Part shown: piece by piece, positions 1 through 12,189 of the stretch | How positions within the stretch are numbered: the stretch's first letter is position 1 | How the letters are laid out: each line of letters starts with the position of its first letter | Assembly: GCA_900491605.1 (NCBI GenBank) | Contig: UESW01003882.1 | Coordinates: 658,255 to 722,254 of the forward strand | Direction: 5' to 3' | DNA from: Calamus simplicifolius | Lineage: Eukaryota; Streptophyta; Magnoliopsida; Arecales; Arecaceae | Length of the DNA stretch: 64,000 nucleotides | Notes under the pieces: model-generated | Seen by the model: the letters and a program-made list of their open reading frames with translations, nothing else | What the model was told of the DNA's origin: nothing | The model's database searches: none | Program-made: the position numbers and the translations under genes

Positions 1-883
1 ATAAATCCACTAGAAAGTATAATTTTATCAAATTTTATAATGACTCTTCAGGGTGCTTTGATGAAATGACTGATGCTTTTTAGCCATCAATCATATTGAT
101 TGCATGCCTGCGAACCAAGATGGATCGTGTACTTAACAGCAAATGGTCACTAACACCACCCAGAAGCCAAACCATACGATAACTTGACCGATGCAATAAT
201 ATTTTCAACATGAAGAAGTTTATACAATTGAGGATGGTGATGGATCGAGCATAACAAAAGCTAAGCCATTTGATGGCTCGACCCAAATTCTAAGCTGCCT
301 TATGGCCCTTTTGCCAATTTTAAACAAACCTTGGACGAGACAAACTATTAGATGGCTTGATCCCTGAGGGCCACTAGATGGCTTAGAAAGAAATATGCCA
401 CATGATAGCACGACCATTTAGAAAAAAAGCTGATAAGCTCAAGTCAGATCATCCACATCAAAAAAATAGAGCTACTTTCATAATTTAAGCATGAATTTGA
501 GCTCAATTATCAAGAGTAGGACATAATTGATGTGGGCCAATTTGATTAGGACTGTACACAAGGGCCAAAGTGACTTAGCAACTTGATTGAACTACCACAG
601 ATGATGGGTGACAGTGGTGAAATGTAACGTGGCTCAATTTTCATATTTGGTTGGCCCAATCCTTCGTTCAAAAGAAAATAACAACCTTTATGGGATCATT
701 GTCCTGATTTGGAGGGTAGATAGGTCGAAGTGAGATTCTACTACCTACCTTATCTATCATACTTATCAAAACAACTCAAGAAAAGTTTGGTTCCAATATA
801 ACTCTTCCAAATGCCTATAAAAGCAGCTTAACTTCTTTCCTTCCAGGTTCAACCTTCAGAGTTTGGAACACTTGGTTAGAAAG
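1..883. other. Unassigned sequence left of the copia element
   Basis: No coding region is recognised. The reading frames are short, AT-rich and unlike any family I know. A TATA-like TATAAAAG lies at 816-823, followed by a pyrimidine-rich stretch, so this may be the promoter part of an older LTR or another transposon, but no matching second copy is present. The copia element begins at 884. Confidence 0.4.
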
Positions 884-2023
884 TATTGGGTAATGGGCCA
901 AAATAGACCTTGAATACCCTAATGGACCTTGAAAGCCCATCGCCTCCCTTTAGGGTGTGAATGAGAAATTACGGGGACATTTAGTCCCACATCAAAAAAA
1001 TCAAGAAAGGAAGGATCACTTATATGAAAACCACTTCCTTGAAGCTTAAGTTCCTTAGGCTCACCACAAGTGGAGAGCTTGCACGCGCACGCGCGAAGGG
1101 TGCTTTATAAGATCAGAATTTTTTATAGATCAGGAGGATCCGATGGTGGAGACTGATCGGATCAAGATAAAGGGCTGAGATCAATTGACCGTTGATCATC
1201 GGATCAGGATCAGAATTGATCGTTGATCGATCGGATGAAGGGTCAAGATGCGGTGATCAAATCATGATCGCGATCACGATCCAACGGCTCACACCCGTCG
1301 GTTGACCAGTCAACAGGATGGTTGGTGATAAGGCACCCGTCCGATCGTCGGTTAGTGATAAGGCACCCGTCCGATCGTACGGTTGGAGATAAGTCAACAG
1401 TCTGATCATGAAAAGGCATATCAAAGATGTGCAACCATCTATCTGATAACATGATCATCAGATCACGATGATGAAAAAACTTATCAGGATGAGGATAGGC
1501 TTATCTGATCGGCTGATCTTCAGATCACAGTTATGAAAAGGCTTATTCGATCGCCTGATTTGAAGATCACGATGTCTAAAGGGCATATCAAGGGTGATAA
1601 GCCCTTAACCCTCACATCTTTGATCAAAAAATTCAAATTAAATTAAATTCGTAGGGTTGCTTCCAAGGGGCACCAAAAACCTATAAATAGGACCCTAGAC
1701 CCTCTCATTTCATTCATCTCAAACCATTTCGAATTGAGTTCAATCTGAATCAATTCTAGTCTTCTCCTCTTTTAGGCATTTGCATACTTTCCTAAGGGTA
1801 GTATAGCAATAGTGCATTAAAAAGAGAGTAGCATTCTTGGTTTGAAAGTTTTGGTGAATTGTAGTGCTGCTTTCATTGAAAAGAGATTGTTGTATCCTGG
1901 GAGACAATCGTTATACTGACCGTGAGCACCATTGCAGGACAAAATTGTCTTAAGAACATAGAGTATAACTCTAGCCTCAGTGTGATCAATTAGGTAGCCA
2001 CCATCTGCCACACACACCTAACA
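884..2023 (+). repeat. 5' LTR of the copia element
   Basis: It is about 1,140 bp and matches 6515-7696 along its length, with small indels. The U3-like part at about 1110-1570 is very rich in GATC tetramers. A TATA box follows at 1682-1689. The last ~300 bp contain the sequence complementary to the region just downstream of the LTR. The 3' LTR has an extra GC-rich block near 6715-6800 that is shorter here. Confidence 0.92.
1682..1689 (+). promoter_or_regulatory. TATA box in the copia 5' LTR
   Basis: TATAAATA lies in the LTR and is conserved in the 3' LTR copy near 7358. Transcription would be expected to start about 25-35 bp downstream, near 1712-1720. The start itself is inferred. Confidence 0.6.
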
Positions 2024-2038
2024 ATCTTAAGACAATTT
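1942..2038 (+). other. Inverted repeat spanning the copia LTR end, in place of a tRNA primer site
   Basis: Bases 2025-2038, starting two bases after the LTR, are the perfect reverse complement of 1942-1955 inside the LTR (14 of 14). The matching site in the 3' LTR keeps a 12-nt core. The sequence after the LTR does not begin with TGG and does not resemble an initiator-Met primer site. The arms contain the palindrome TCTTAAGA, which explains part of the match. In RNA the two arms would form a stem with a loop of about 69 nt next to the gag start codon. A self-priming role is a hypothesis. Confidence 0.5.
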
Positions 2039-2046
2039 CAGCTACC

Positions 2047-5000
2047 ATGGAAGTGCTGCTGCAGATGGCTACTATGACGATATCAATTCAAGCCGAGAGA
2101 CCGAAGAAATTCTTTGGCACGGACTTCAAGAGGTGGCAACAGAAGATGCTATTCTACCTCACAACTCTGAATCTGGTCAGGGTGCTGAATGAAGATCTGC
2201 CTGTCATGAAGGAAGGGGAGACCGACAAGCAAGTCATTGCTACGGTGGAAGCATGAAAGCACTCAGACTTTCTTTGCAAGAACTACATCCTGAATGGTCT
2301 GGACAATACCCTGTACAATGTGTACAGTAGTATTGCTACTGCCAAGGAGTTATGGGCATCCCTGGACAAAAAGTACAAGATAGAGGATGCTGGACATAAG
2401 AAGTTTGTGGTTGGAAGGTTCTTAGACTACAAAATGATCGACGACAAAATAGTTATGGAGCAAGTCCAAGAGCTCCAGATCATCCTACATGAGATACATG
2501 CAGAGAGAATGTCTCTTAGTGAGTCATTCCAGATAGCTGCCATCATAGAGAAGCTACCACCATTATGGAAGGACTTCAAGAACTATCTGAAGCATAAGCG
2601 AAAGGAGATGGGACTTGAAGACCTAATTGTCCGCCTGAGGATCAAGAAGGATAATAAAAGCCAAGACAAGAAGACAGAAGGACAACCTGCTGAGCCAAAG
2701 GCCAACCTCATAGAAGGAAGAAAGAAACGCAAGTTTCTAGGCGAAGGCTTTAAACAGAAGAAGGGCAATCCAAAGAAATATAAATTCAAGAAAAAGTGCT
2801 TTGTTTGTGAAAAGCAAGAACACAAATCCAAGGACTGTCGTTTCAAGGACAAAGAAAAGAAAGAAGTCAACGTTACTGAAACCCTAACCAAAGAGGTATC
2901 CAAGATGATGCTATCAGCTATTCTATTTGAAGCAAACATGATTGACAAAGCAAATGAGTGGTACATCAACATTGGAGCTACCAGACATGTCTGCTCTGAT
3001 AAGAGTATGTTCTCATCATATACTCTTATCAATGGCAAAAATTTGGTCATGGGTAACTCCGCTACATTCAAGATAGAAGGACTTAGCCACATCGTTATGA
3101 AGATGACATCTGGCAAGGAGCTTCTACTTAATGATGTGCTACATGTCCCTAACATCCGGAAGAATCTTACATTAGGCTCCCTCTTAAGCAAACATGGCTT
3201 TAGGATGGTCTTTGAGTCTGATAAATTTATACTCACTAAGGGAGGGATATTTATTGGAAGGGGTTACTTGAATAATAGATTATTCAAGGTGAATATAATG
3301 ACTGTACACAGAAACCTTGAAATAAATAAAGCTTCTTCTTCTGCTTATATGATTGACTCTTCTTGTTTATGGCATGATAGATTAGGACATGTGAATTTTA
3401 ATTCATTATGAAATTTAATGAAATTAGAATTATTACCTAATCGTGAAATCGATCCACATTACAAGTGTGAAGTGTGTGTTGAAGCTAAGTTAGCAAAAAC
3501 ACCATTTCCATCAGTTGAAAGAGATACTGAACCTCTTGACTTAATTCACAGTAACTTATGTGACTTAAAGTCAGTTCAAACTAGAGGAGGTAAAAAGTAT
3601 TTTATAACATTTATTGATGATTCAACTAGATACTGCTATGTGTATCTACTAAAGTCTAAGGATAAGGCCTTAGAAATGTTTAAATGTTATAAGAATGAAG
3701 TTGAAAATCAACTTGGCAAAAAGATTAAGGTCATAAAGAGTGATAGAGGTAGTGAATACGATGCACCTTTTGATGAATTCTGTCAAGAACATGGCATTAT
3801 TCATCAAACTACTGCTCCTTATTTCCTCAATCTAATGGAATTGTGGAACGTAAAAACCGCACATTAAAAGAAATGATGAATGCTATGTTAATAAATTCTG
3901 GTACATCACATAATTTATGGGGAGAAGCAATTCTCTCAGCAAATCATATTCTTAATAAAATACCTCTTAAGAAGAAGGAAGTTACTCCATATGAGTTATA
4001 GAAAGGAAATAAACCTTCTTACAATTACTTAAGAGTGTGGGGGTGTCTAGCTAAAGTAGCTATTTTGGACCCCAAAAAGGTCAAAATAGGACCTAAAATT
4101 ATTGATTGTATATTTATCGGTTATGCACATAATAGTAGTGCATATCACTTTCTTGTGTATAAATCAGATATAACTGATATACAGAAAAATACAATCATGG
4201 AATCAAGGAATGCAACATTCTTTGAAGATATATTTCCAAGTAAAAGGAAATTAGAAATAAGTTCAAATAAAAGAACTTATGATAATACTGCTAGTAGTAG
4301 TCATCATGAAGAATATCCTGAAGATGAACCCAGACGCAGTAAGAGATCAAGAGTTGCAAAGTCTTTTGGTCCTGATTATGTAACTTATATGTTACAAGAT
4401 GAACCTCAGACATTCAAGAAGGCAATGTCTAATCCAGAAGCACCCTTTTGGAAAGAAGCTGTTAATAGTGAAATTGAGTCCATCATGCATAATCATACCT
4501 GGAAGTTGGTAGACTTACCATCTTGTATGAAACATTTAGGGTGCAAGTGGATTTTTAAGAAAAAGCTAAAGGCTGATGGATCAATTGACAAGTATAAAGC
4601 CAGATTAGTGGCTAAGGGCTTCAAACAAAAACAGGGTATAGACTTTTTTGATACATATTCACCAGTAAGTAGAATAACATCTATAAGAATGTTATCGCTT
4701 TTGCAGCTATTAACAATCTTGAAATTCATCAAATGGATGTTAAAACTGTTTTTCTGAATGGTGAATTAGATGAAGAAATATACATGGAACAACCTGAGGA
4801 ATTTATTGTTCCAGGACAAGAAAAGAAGGTGTAATGTTATCAAATAGATTTGATAATGTAATGTTATCAAATAGATTCAAAATAAATGAATGCGACAAAT
4901 ATATATATATGCCAAAACCCTATCTGAAGGATATGTAATTATCTGCTTATATGTAGCTGACTGTTAATCATTAGTAGTAATACTGAAATGATTAAACAGA

Positions 5001-5880
5001 CAAAGAAAATGTTGATCAAACATTTTGATATGAAAAATATGGGTATTGCAGATGTTATACTAGGGATTCGAATCACTAGAACATTTGAAGAAATAATATT
5101 ATCTCAATCTCATTATATTAATAAAATATTAAATAAGTTTAAAAAGTATGATACTAGCCCGGTGAAAACACCTGTAGATGTTAATCTACATTTGGCTAAG
5201 CATACTGGAGAACCCATATCTCAATTGGAATACTCACGTATAATTGACAGTTTAATGTATGTCATGAATTGAACTCGTCCTGACATAGTATATGCTGTCA
5301 ATAAGTTGAGTAGATTCATAAGTAATCCAGATCCAAATCATTGGACAGCTCTAATAAGGGTATTAAGATATCTGCAATATACCCTAAGTTATGGATTACA
5401 TTATTCAAGATATCCAGCTGTACTAGAAGGATACAGTGATGCAAATTGGATATCTAACACAAAAGATACAAAATCCATAAGTGGATATGTATTCACCTTA
5501 GGAGGAGGTGCTGTATCATGGAAATCTTCTAAGCAAACATGTATAGCTCGATCTACTATGGAATCTGAGTTTATTGCCTTAGAAAAGGCAGCTAAAGAAG
5601 CAGAATGGCTTCGAAACCTTTTAGAAGATATTCCATGTTGGCCAAAGCCTGTGTCTGCAATATGCATACATTGTGATAGTCAATCGGCAATTTGTAGAGC
5701 GCAGAATAAGATGTATAATGGTAAGTCTAGACATATACGTCGCAGACATAATACCATTAAGCAGTTATTTAAATTGGTGTAATTTCTATTGACTATGTTC
5801 AGTCAAAGAAAAACCTAGCGGATCCATTAACAAAGGGGTTACCAAGAGATCAAGTAAACTATTTATCGAGGGGAATGGTT
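2047..5880 (+). pseudogene. Copia gag-pol polyprotein, inactivated
   Basis: Gag starts at the ATG at 2047 and shows a UBN2-type gag domain, then a CCHC zinc knuckle at 2797-2838. The protease motif near 2962-2985 has Asn where the catalytic Asp is expected. A GAG-pre-integrase motif lies around 3365-3411. The integrase core (about 3520-4000) keeps recognisable acidic residues. Reverse transcriptase runs about 4380-5270, and RNase H about 5306-5782 with its acidic residues visible. Breaks: in-frame stops at 2254-2256, 3409-3411, 3999-4001 and 5270-5272; frameshifts near 3820, 4735 and 5780; and a deletion with a short local duplication around 4830-4865 that removes part of RT. The RT active site near 4948-4962 reads YVAD instead of YVDD. 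Confidence 0.92.
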
Positions 5881-5882
5881 TA

Positions 5883-6514
5883 AAACCTATAACTAAAAAA
5901 TCTTCATAGTGGATACCCAACCTCTGACTGAAGATCTCAAGATCTAGGTTCAAAAGGGACAACTAAATTATGAAGAGACTTGATAGCACTAAGGATGTCC
6001 AATCCTACTCATCCTATAATAATTGGTGCTACCTGCTAAAGGTACTAGGATAAGCATTGCTTTTAATGATTCTTATGACATGAACATCATGTGGGGTATA
6101 GCAAGATACTCTTAATAAGAATCACCTATGTAAGTGTGAACTGGGCCAATTCTATGAGAATTTTAAGGTTTAATTCTTTGAAGCACTCATGAGACCAGGA
6201 GTTGTTCGGGGCCAAAATGAACACAACCATGAGAACCAAAAGAATACTCGGGAAGAAGTTGTGTGATTGTTATTGTCTTAGTTTATACAAAACGCTGAAA
6301 GGTTCAAGACACCATGTTCACCTTTTAGCAAGTAAACTCGATAACAACTCACTAAGGAAGGTTCAAAGCCACAAGCTACCTATTCCGATACAACTTCATC
6401 CCATTATACTCTCTTTAGTGTATCTGCATATTCATTTGCATTAAAATCCTTTTATGTGGGGGTTTGCCTTTGCTGATCTTTGATCTAAGTTCAATTTTCA
6501 TTCATATGAGGGAT
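5883..6514 (+). other. Copia 3' untranslated region before the 3' LTR
   Basis: About 630 bp lie between the end of the RNase H homology and the 3' LTR. No extra conserved reading frame is recognised; an 80-codon frame at 6202-6444 has no known similarity. The purine-rich ATGAGGGA just before 6515 is a weak polypurine tract candidate. Confidence 0.5.
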
Positions 6515-7696
6515 TGTTGGGTAATGGGCCAAAATAGGCCTTAAATACCCTAATGGGCCTTGAAAGCCCATCACCTCCTTTAGGGTGTAAATGAGAAATT
6601 GCAGGGACATTTAGTCCCACATCGAAAAAATCAAGAAAGGAAGGGTCACTTATATGGAAACCACTTCCTTAAAGCTTAAGTTCCTTAGGCTCACCACAAG
6701 TGGAGAGCTTGAGGGTGATGCTACGCGCGAAGGACGCTTTGTAGGTGCACTTCGCACTTCGCACGTACGCATCGTCGCGAGGAGCTTGAGGGGCTTTAAA
6801 TTTTTTATAGATCAGGAGGATCCGACGTGAGACTGATCGGATCAAGATAAAGGGCTGAGATCAATTGATCGTTGATCATCGGATCAGATCAGAATTGATC
6901 GTTGATCGATCGGATGAAGGGTCGAGATGCGTGATCAAATCATGATCGCGATGATCCAACGGCTCACACCCATCGGTTAACCAGTCAATAGGACGGTTGG
7001 TGATAAGGCACCCGTTCGATCGTCGGTTTATGATAAGGTCCCATTCGATCGTACGATTGAGATAAATCAACGGTCTGATCATGAAAAGGCATATCAAAGA
7101 CGTGCAACCGCCTATCTGATAACGTGATCATCATATCACGATGATGAAAAGACTTATCAGGACGAGGATAGGCTTATCTGATCGGCTGATCTTCAGATCA
7201 CAGCCATGAAAAGGTTTATCCGATCGCCTGATCTGAAGATCACGATGTCTAAAGGGCATATCAAGGGTGATAAGCCCTTAACCCTCACATCCTTCGATTA
7301 AAAAATTTAAATTAAATTAAATTCGTAGGGTTGCTTCCAAGGGGCACCTAAAAACCTATAAATAGGACCCTAGAACCTCTCATTTCATTCATCCCAAACC
7401 ATTCCGAATTGAGTTCAATATGAATCAATTATAGTCTTCTTCTTTCTTAGGCATTTGCATACTTTCCTAAGGGTAGTATAGCAATAGTGCATTAAAAAGA
7501 GAGTAGCATTCTTAGTTCAAAGTTTTGGTGAATTGTAGTGTTGCTTTCATCAAAAGGAGACTATTGTATCCTAGGAGACAATCGTCATACTGACCGTGAG
7601 CACCATTGCGGGACGAATTGTCTTAAGGATATAGAGTATAACTCTAGCCTCAGTCTGATCAATTAGGTAGCCACCATCTGCCACACACACCCAACA
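6515..7696 (+). repeat. 3' LTR of the copia element
   Basis: It is about 1,180 bp, starts TGTTGGG and ends ACA, and aligns to 884-2023. Compared with the 5' LTR it has an extra block rich in CGCA/GCAC around 6715-6800 and many point changes, so the insertion is not recent. Confidence 0.92.
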
Positions 7697-7715
7697 AAAG
7701 CTCAAAGTCTCCTTC

Positions 7716-10030
7716 TCTATAGCTCAGTGGCTAACTTGAGTATCAAAGAATTTTAAATCATAATAATTAATTTTTTTAATAAATTCTTCACATAATAAGA
7801 TCATGTCAAAATAATTTAATTTTGGTTCTATAACCAAAATAACATAGCCAGAACCTAAATTTTTCGTATCAAAAATACTAAATAAAAAAGCTTTTGTTTC
7901 ATTAAAAACATTTAAATTAGTACGAACTATAAGAATATTATCAACATATAAATAAAGAATAAAATAAGGATCATAAAATTTTTATGAAAACACATTTATT
8001 AAAATTATTTATCACAAACCTATCAGAAAAAACATAACTTTATCAAATTTTCATATCATTGCTTGAGCACTTGTTTCAACTATATAAAGATTTTATAAGT
8101 TTATATACTTCCTTTTCTTATCTAGAAACTCTAAATCCTTCAAGTTTGTCCATTATATTTCTTCGTCCAATTCCTAATTTTAAAAATATCTATTTGATGT
8201 ATTTCTAATTTATAAATTGATGCTATAACAATTAAAACCCTTATAGTTGTTATATGAGTTACTAAAGAAAAAAGTATCTCAGAAATTTGTTCCCTCCTCT
8301 AGATAAGGCCTTAGCAACTAGCTTGGCTTTAGACTTATCAATTGTATCATTCAGTCTTAATTTTTTTTAAATATTATTTATATCCAATTATTTTACAAAC
8401 ATATAGATATCGGTTGATACTCATGTATTATTACTTATTATGAAATTTATTTCACTTTTAATAGTTTCTTCCAAAAGGTAAAACCAATAGATTTTATTAG
8501 TTCATTGAAAGTTTTTAGGTTATCCTTTAAAAAACTTAAAAATTATTACCAAAATTCTTCTCAACTCTTTTCCTTTTACTAGTCATTCCGATTTATTCTT
8601 CATTTCTATATATAAATCAAAAGCTTTATCCAAGCTTGAAGATCAATCACCAGTTGATTTAGAAATGTTATCTTTCATTAAAAATATTTTCAAAGAAAAC
8701 AATATCGTTTGTTTTAATAATAGCATTTTTAAAATTTCTAAAACTTCAAAATCAATAACTAAAAACTATTGGTAATACTTTCCAAAGAATATCCAACAAA
8801 CATGCAATCAATTGTCTTACAATTTAATTTAATTTTCTTCTTAATAGCCAAGCACCCCTTACACTTTAAAATATTTATAATTAGAATTTTCATAAGAAAT
8901 TCTATTAAAAATACAACAAGTGCCCTGTATACTTAAATATTTATAATTGGGTTTTCTATTTTTTTCATAATTCATTGGGAGTTTTATTAGAATTTTTATA
9001 AGAAATTATGTTAAAAATATAATAAATAGTACATAGAGCCTCAAACCATATATTATTCAGTAAACTAAAACTGGCTAATACATTATTCATCATATCTAAT
9101 ACTTTGTGATATTTTCTTTCTAAGGTGCACATGATGGTGTGTATAATTCCATAAACTTCATAAATTTTTTTCCCCATTTTATTTAGACAATACTCCTTCT
9201 CTGATCTTAGTACTTTAATTTTCTTTTTTCCTTGATTTTCTGCTTGTGCTTTGTAAATTTTGAATGTTTTGAATATCTCACTTTTATGGCTAAGTAAATA
9301 AATAAAACAGAAATGTCTGTAACAAAATATTTTTTATTACCACAAGTCAAAACACCATTTAAATTACAAGTATCACCATAAATTAATTCAAACAATTGAG
9401 TAGTATATCCCTTTCAACCAATTGGAAAGGTATTTTTCTAGCTGTTTTGGTTGCACATAAATTTTACCTTTTTTTCCCTTTCACATCGATTTTACATTTT
9501 AGAATTAGTTCTAAGTTCATCATATTTTTAATTGTTTTCAAATTTATGCCTAAGTTAGCAATGTCAAGTATGAGAAAGCCCAGCTTTTGAAACTAAAATG
9601 GATGAATTAAAAATTTTATTAATCACCAAATCAAATACATCCAAATGAAAGAAACCATTCGGCAAATAATGTTTACCAACAAAAAACACTATTTTGCTAA
9701 TTACTATTTTATTAGATTCAAAAACTGACTTGAAACCATGTTCAACTAATAGAGAAGCACTAATAAGAATTCTTCTAATTTCTAACATGCAAAATCTAAT
9801 CCAAAGTGAAAACATTTTTAGATGTAATATTTAAATTTATTTTTTCTCCTGTACAGTACTCTTATCACGAAAGCTTGCGGCTCTAATGTTTTAGTCCTGA
9901 TATAAAGAAAATATTTTTTTTCATTAATACATATGTTTGCATTGGCTCCAAAATCTATACATCAATCAATAGAATTTAAAATATAATTTATTTCAGAACT
10001 AGGGATATAGTACCTGATGGTTGGACTAAA
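7716..10030 (-). pseudogene. Older Ty1/copia pol remnant, minus strand
   Basis: Read on the minus strand from right to left: a protease-like motif (DFGA) near 9950-9970; a GAG-pre-integrase region near 9564-9815; integrase fragments at 9207-9395 and 8965-9177, the latter resembling the end of the integrase core; reverse transcriptase blocks near 8100-8330; and an RT active-site block near 7900-7960 reading YVDN for YVDD. There are many stops and frameshifts, and no gag, RNase H or LTRs are seen. It is strongly AT-rich and much older than the elements on either side. The younger copia lies just to its left, and the gypsy element begins about 65 bp beyond its right end. Confidence 0.75.
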
Positions 10031-10089
10031 GGAGCTAATCCCTATAATTGAGTATATTAGCTTGTAGTTTAAAAGTCATAAGTTGATTA

Positions 10090-10094
10090 GGATC
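10090..10094. repeat. Target site duplication GGATC, left copy
   Basis: GGATC directly precedes the gypsy 5' LTR and is repeated exactly at 18884-18888 after the 3' LTR. A 5-bp duplication is usual for this class of integrase. Confidence 0.9.
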
Positions 10095-12004
10095 TCTAAT
10101 CCTCTGGATTTCTCAACTGCTCGTGAGAGTTATCACGAGATCAGGAAGATAGACTCTAGATATTTGAATTCCAAATATATCTAACTAACAGAGTCCCTTG
10201 ATTTGAGGACTCTATATTGCCTTTAAAGGATCATGTGGAAACCTCCTTCCCATCATACGTGAACGCTTTCTTCTCATCTTCTCGTACGGACTTTCTTCCC
10301 TATCATCCCCGTGCACGTGCTTGCTCCCGGTGAGTCTCTCTGTACATGCCAGGGTGAGAGAGAGAGAGAATCAAGGGAGAAAGAGAGAGAAAGAGCTGAC
10401 ACGAGAGAGAAGCTCGGCTGTCGGCGGTTCGATCCTTGGTTCGGGCCTGGCGGCATGCTCGTCGCCTCGCCGGGCCTGAGCTTCGGTCAGAGACCCCCAC
10501 CGGCGCCGAGCAGGCATCCGGTGGAGGTCCGGTCGGCCACGGTGGCCGGCCGTGCCGCCGGCACGCCTCTTAGCCTCGGCGAGTCGTGAGGGAGAAAGGG
10601 GGGAGAAGGAGAGAGATTAGGGAGAGAGAGAGGGGATCCGTGGCCGGCTCTGGCCCGGCCACCGGTGGCTGGATCCCCGGATTGGGCCGGCAATGTCACC
10701 GGCGTGAATACGAGCCGCTGCGAATAGAGAGAGAGAAAACTGGGATTGGAATGAAATTGGAGAGAGAGAGAGAGGAAAGGGGGGCGCGGCCGGCTCTGGC
10801 TCGGCCACCGGCGGCCGAGCCGCCCTTAATTTGGTTGGCGGCGGCCTTGGCCGCCGGCACGAACTGCTCCCTGTTTCGTTTGAAAGGGAGCAACAGTAGA
10901 AAAAAAAAGGGAAAAGGCTTGGGCCGGCTGGGCTGCAGTAAATTGGGCCCTGTTGGGCTGGTTCAGGAGCCCTGTTTGAGCAGCATTTTGGGCCCTGTAT
11001 CGGGTCAAGAATGGCAAAATAAATATATGGCCCGAATCAGGATTGATTCTAGTTTCTGGGGATAATTTTGTTTCCCTATTTGGGTGTATACGTTGAGAGA
11101 TATTTGAGGCTAAAGTTGGGCCCGTGAAGTGGTTTGGGTAGGGTTTAAGAATTATTTTATAATTCAGATTTTAGAAATTTAATAATGAAAAATGATACTG
11201 TAGGTTCCCAGGTGTCCAATTAGCTGAGTTATCAATTGAAATTTGCGTACTGAGGTAAGTAAGTCAAGTATTATAATTTTATAAATTATTTAATTTGTAA
11301 ACTGTGAACTTACAGTTAAATGTAATTATGTTAATTTTTGCAAAATCATGTTGTTACTATGATAATATGTAATTATGATAATGACAGAAAAACTTTATGT
11401 GTCGCTGCGGTTCTCACATGACAGATTCTCACATGACAGATTCTTACATGATAGATTATCACATGACAGATGATAGAATACTGGTACCAGGACCCTTCCT
11501 CTTAGGGGATATTTAAGAGTGATATACAATATGTGTGTTATAGGGCCGTGGGATACATAAAGAAACATAATGACAGTATAAACAATGTTTGTTTACATCG
11601 CATACATTCTAGTAATTATTATTGAATTAAGTTTCAAATTAATTGATCTGATGACATGAACCTGTTGATAGCATGATAAATGAAATTTTGAAATTATATT
11701 AGGCTTACTTATTGAGTGTGAGCTCATAGAATTCTCACAATGTTTTTCAGAGCCTCAGGAATGAAGAAGGATAATTGGGATAGAAGGAGCTTCTATTAAA
11801 TAGACTTAGTTTCATTATATTGATTTAGTTCAGATTTGCTTGTGTGTAGGGCAGGTAGCCCAAGACTGATAATTATGGTTTGTAACAAATCATGGATGTG
11901 AATTTTACTTTATATTGATTTATGTGATGAAATTGAGATGCCTTGCATGCCTGGCATGCGGCGGGTTGTCATCCTAGCTCAAATTTTGGGACTGGGGCGT
12001 GACA
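10095..12004 (+). repeat. 5' LTR of the gypsy element
   Basis: It is 1,910 bp, begins TCTAATCC (the 3' copy keeps TGTAATCC) and ends GACA. It has a GA-repeat and GC-rich block at about 10350-10950, a four-unit 15-bp minisatellite at 11411-11470, and an AT-rich right third. Overlapping long open frames on both strands at 10303-11065 come from the GC and GA bias and are not genes. Confidence 0.95.
11411..11470 (+). repeat. 15-bp minisatellite, four units, in the gypsy LTR
   Basis: Four tandem units related to TTCTCACATGACAGA; the first two are identical and the others differ at one or two bases. The same array lies at 18291-18350 in the 3' LTR, so it was part of the element before insertion. 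Confidence 0.9.
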
Positions 12005-12011
12005 GCTTTAG

Positions 12012-12029
12012 TGGTATCAGAGCCAGGTT
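12012..12029 (+). other. Primer binding site, initiator Met tRNA
   Basis: TGGTATCAGAGCCAGGTT lies seven bases after the 5' LTR. It is complementary to the 3' end of plant initiator-Met tRNA, the usual primer for gypsy minus-strand DNA synthesis. Confidence 0.93.
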
Positions 12030-12189
12030 ATGATATTAAGGACATTTACATGATAACACTTTAGGCAAAACACTAGAGTGACATAGAGACAATTATAAAT
12101 TTAAAGGAATATCAAAAATTATGCTTTGAAAGCCTAACAATTAATGTTTACAGTGATATTAATTACAACTAATTTATCAGGAGAAAAGA

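Larger units (their letters stand above)
884..7696 (+). mobile_element. Ty1/copia LTR retrotransposon, both LTRs present, coding region decayed
   Basis: Two long direct repeats (884-2023 and 6515-7696) flank one gag-pol region in the copia order gag, protease, integrase, reverse transcriptase, RNase H. The 3' LTR starts TGTTGGG; the 5' LTR starts TATTGGG, so its terminal TG is mutated. Both end in ACA. Flanks GAAAG (879-883) and AAAG (7697-7700) leave an imperfect target duplication. The polyprotein has several stops, frameshifts and an internal RT deletion, so this copy cannot move by itself. The gag ATG lies only 23 bases past the 5' LTR and there is no initiator-Met primer site. The lineage within copia is not assigned. 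Confidence 0.93.

Noticed and set aside
2583..3236. 217-codon minus-strand frame in the copia gag region
   Set aside because: It is the antisense shadow of the gag and protease coding sequence.
7716..7745. tRNA-like A box (TAGCTCAGTGGC) as a SINE or tRNA gene
   Set aside because: No B box follows, and the sequence reads as the edge of the minus-strand copia RT.
10303..11065. Long open frames on both strands in the gypsy 5' LTR (also 17121-17899)
   Set aside because: They overlap on both strands, follow GA and GC bias, and lie inside an LTR; there is no protein family resemblance.
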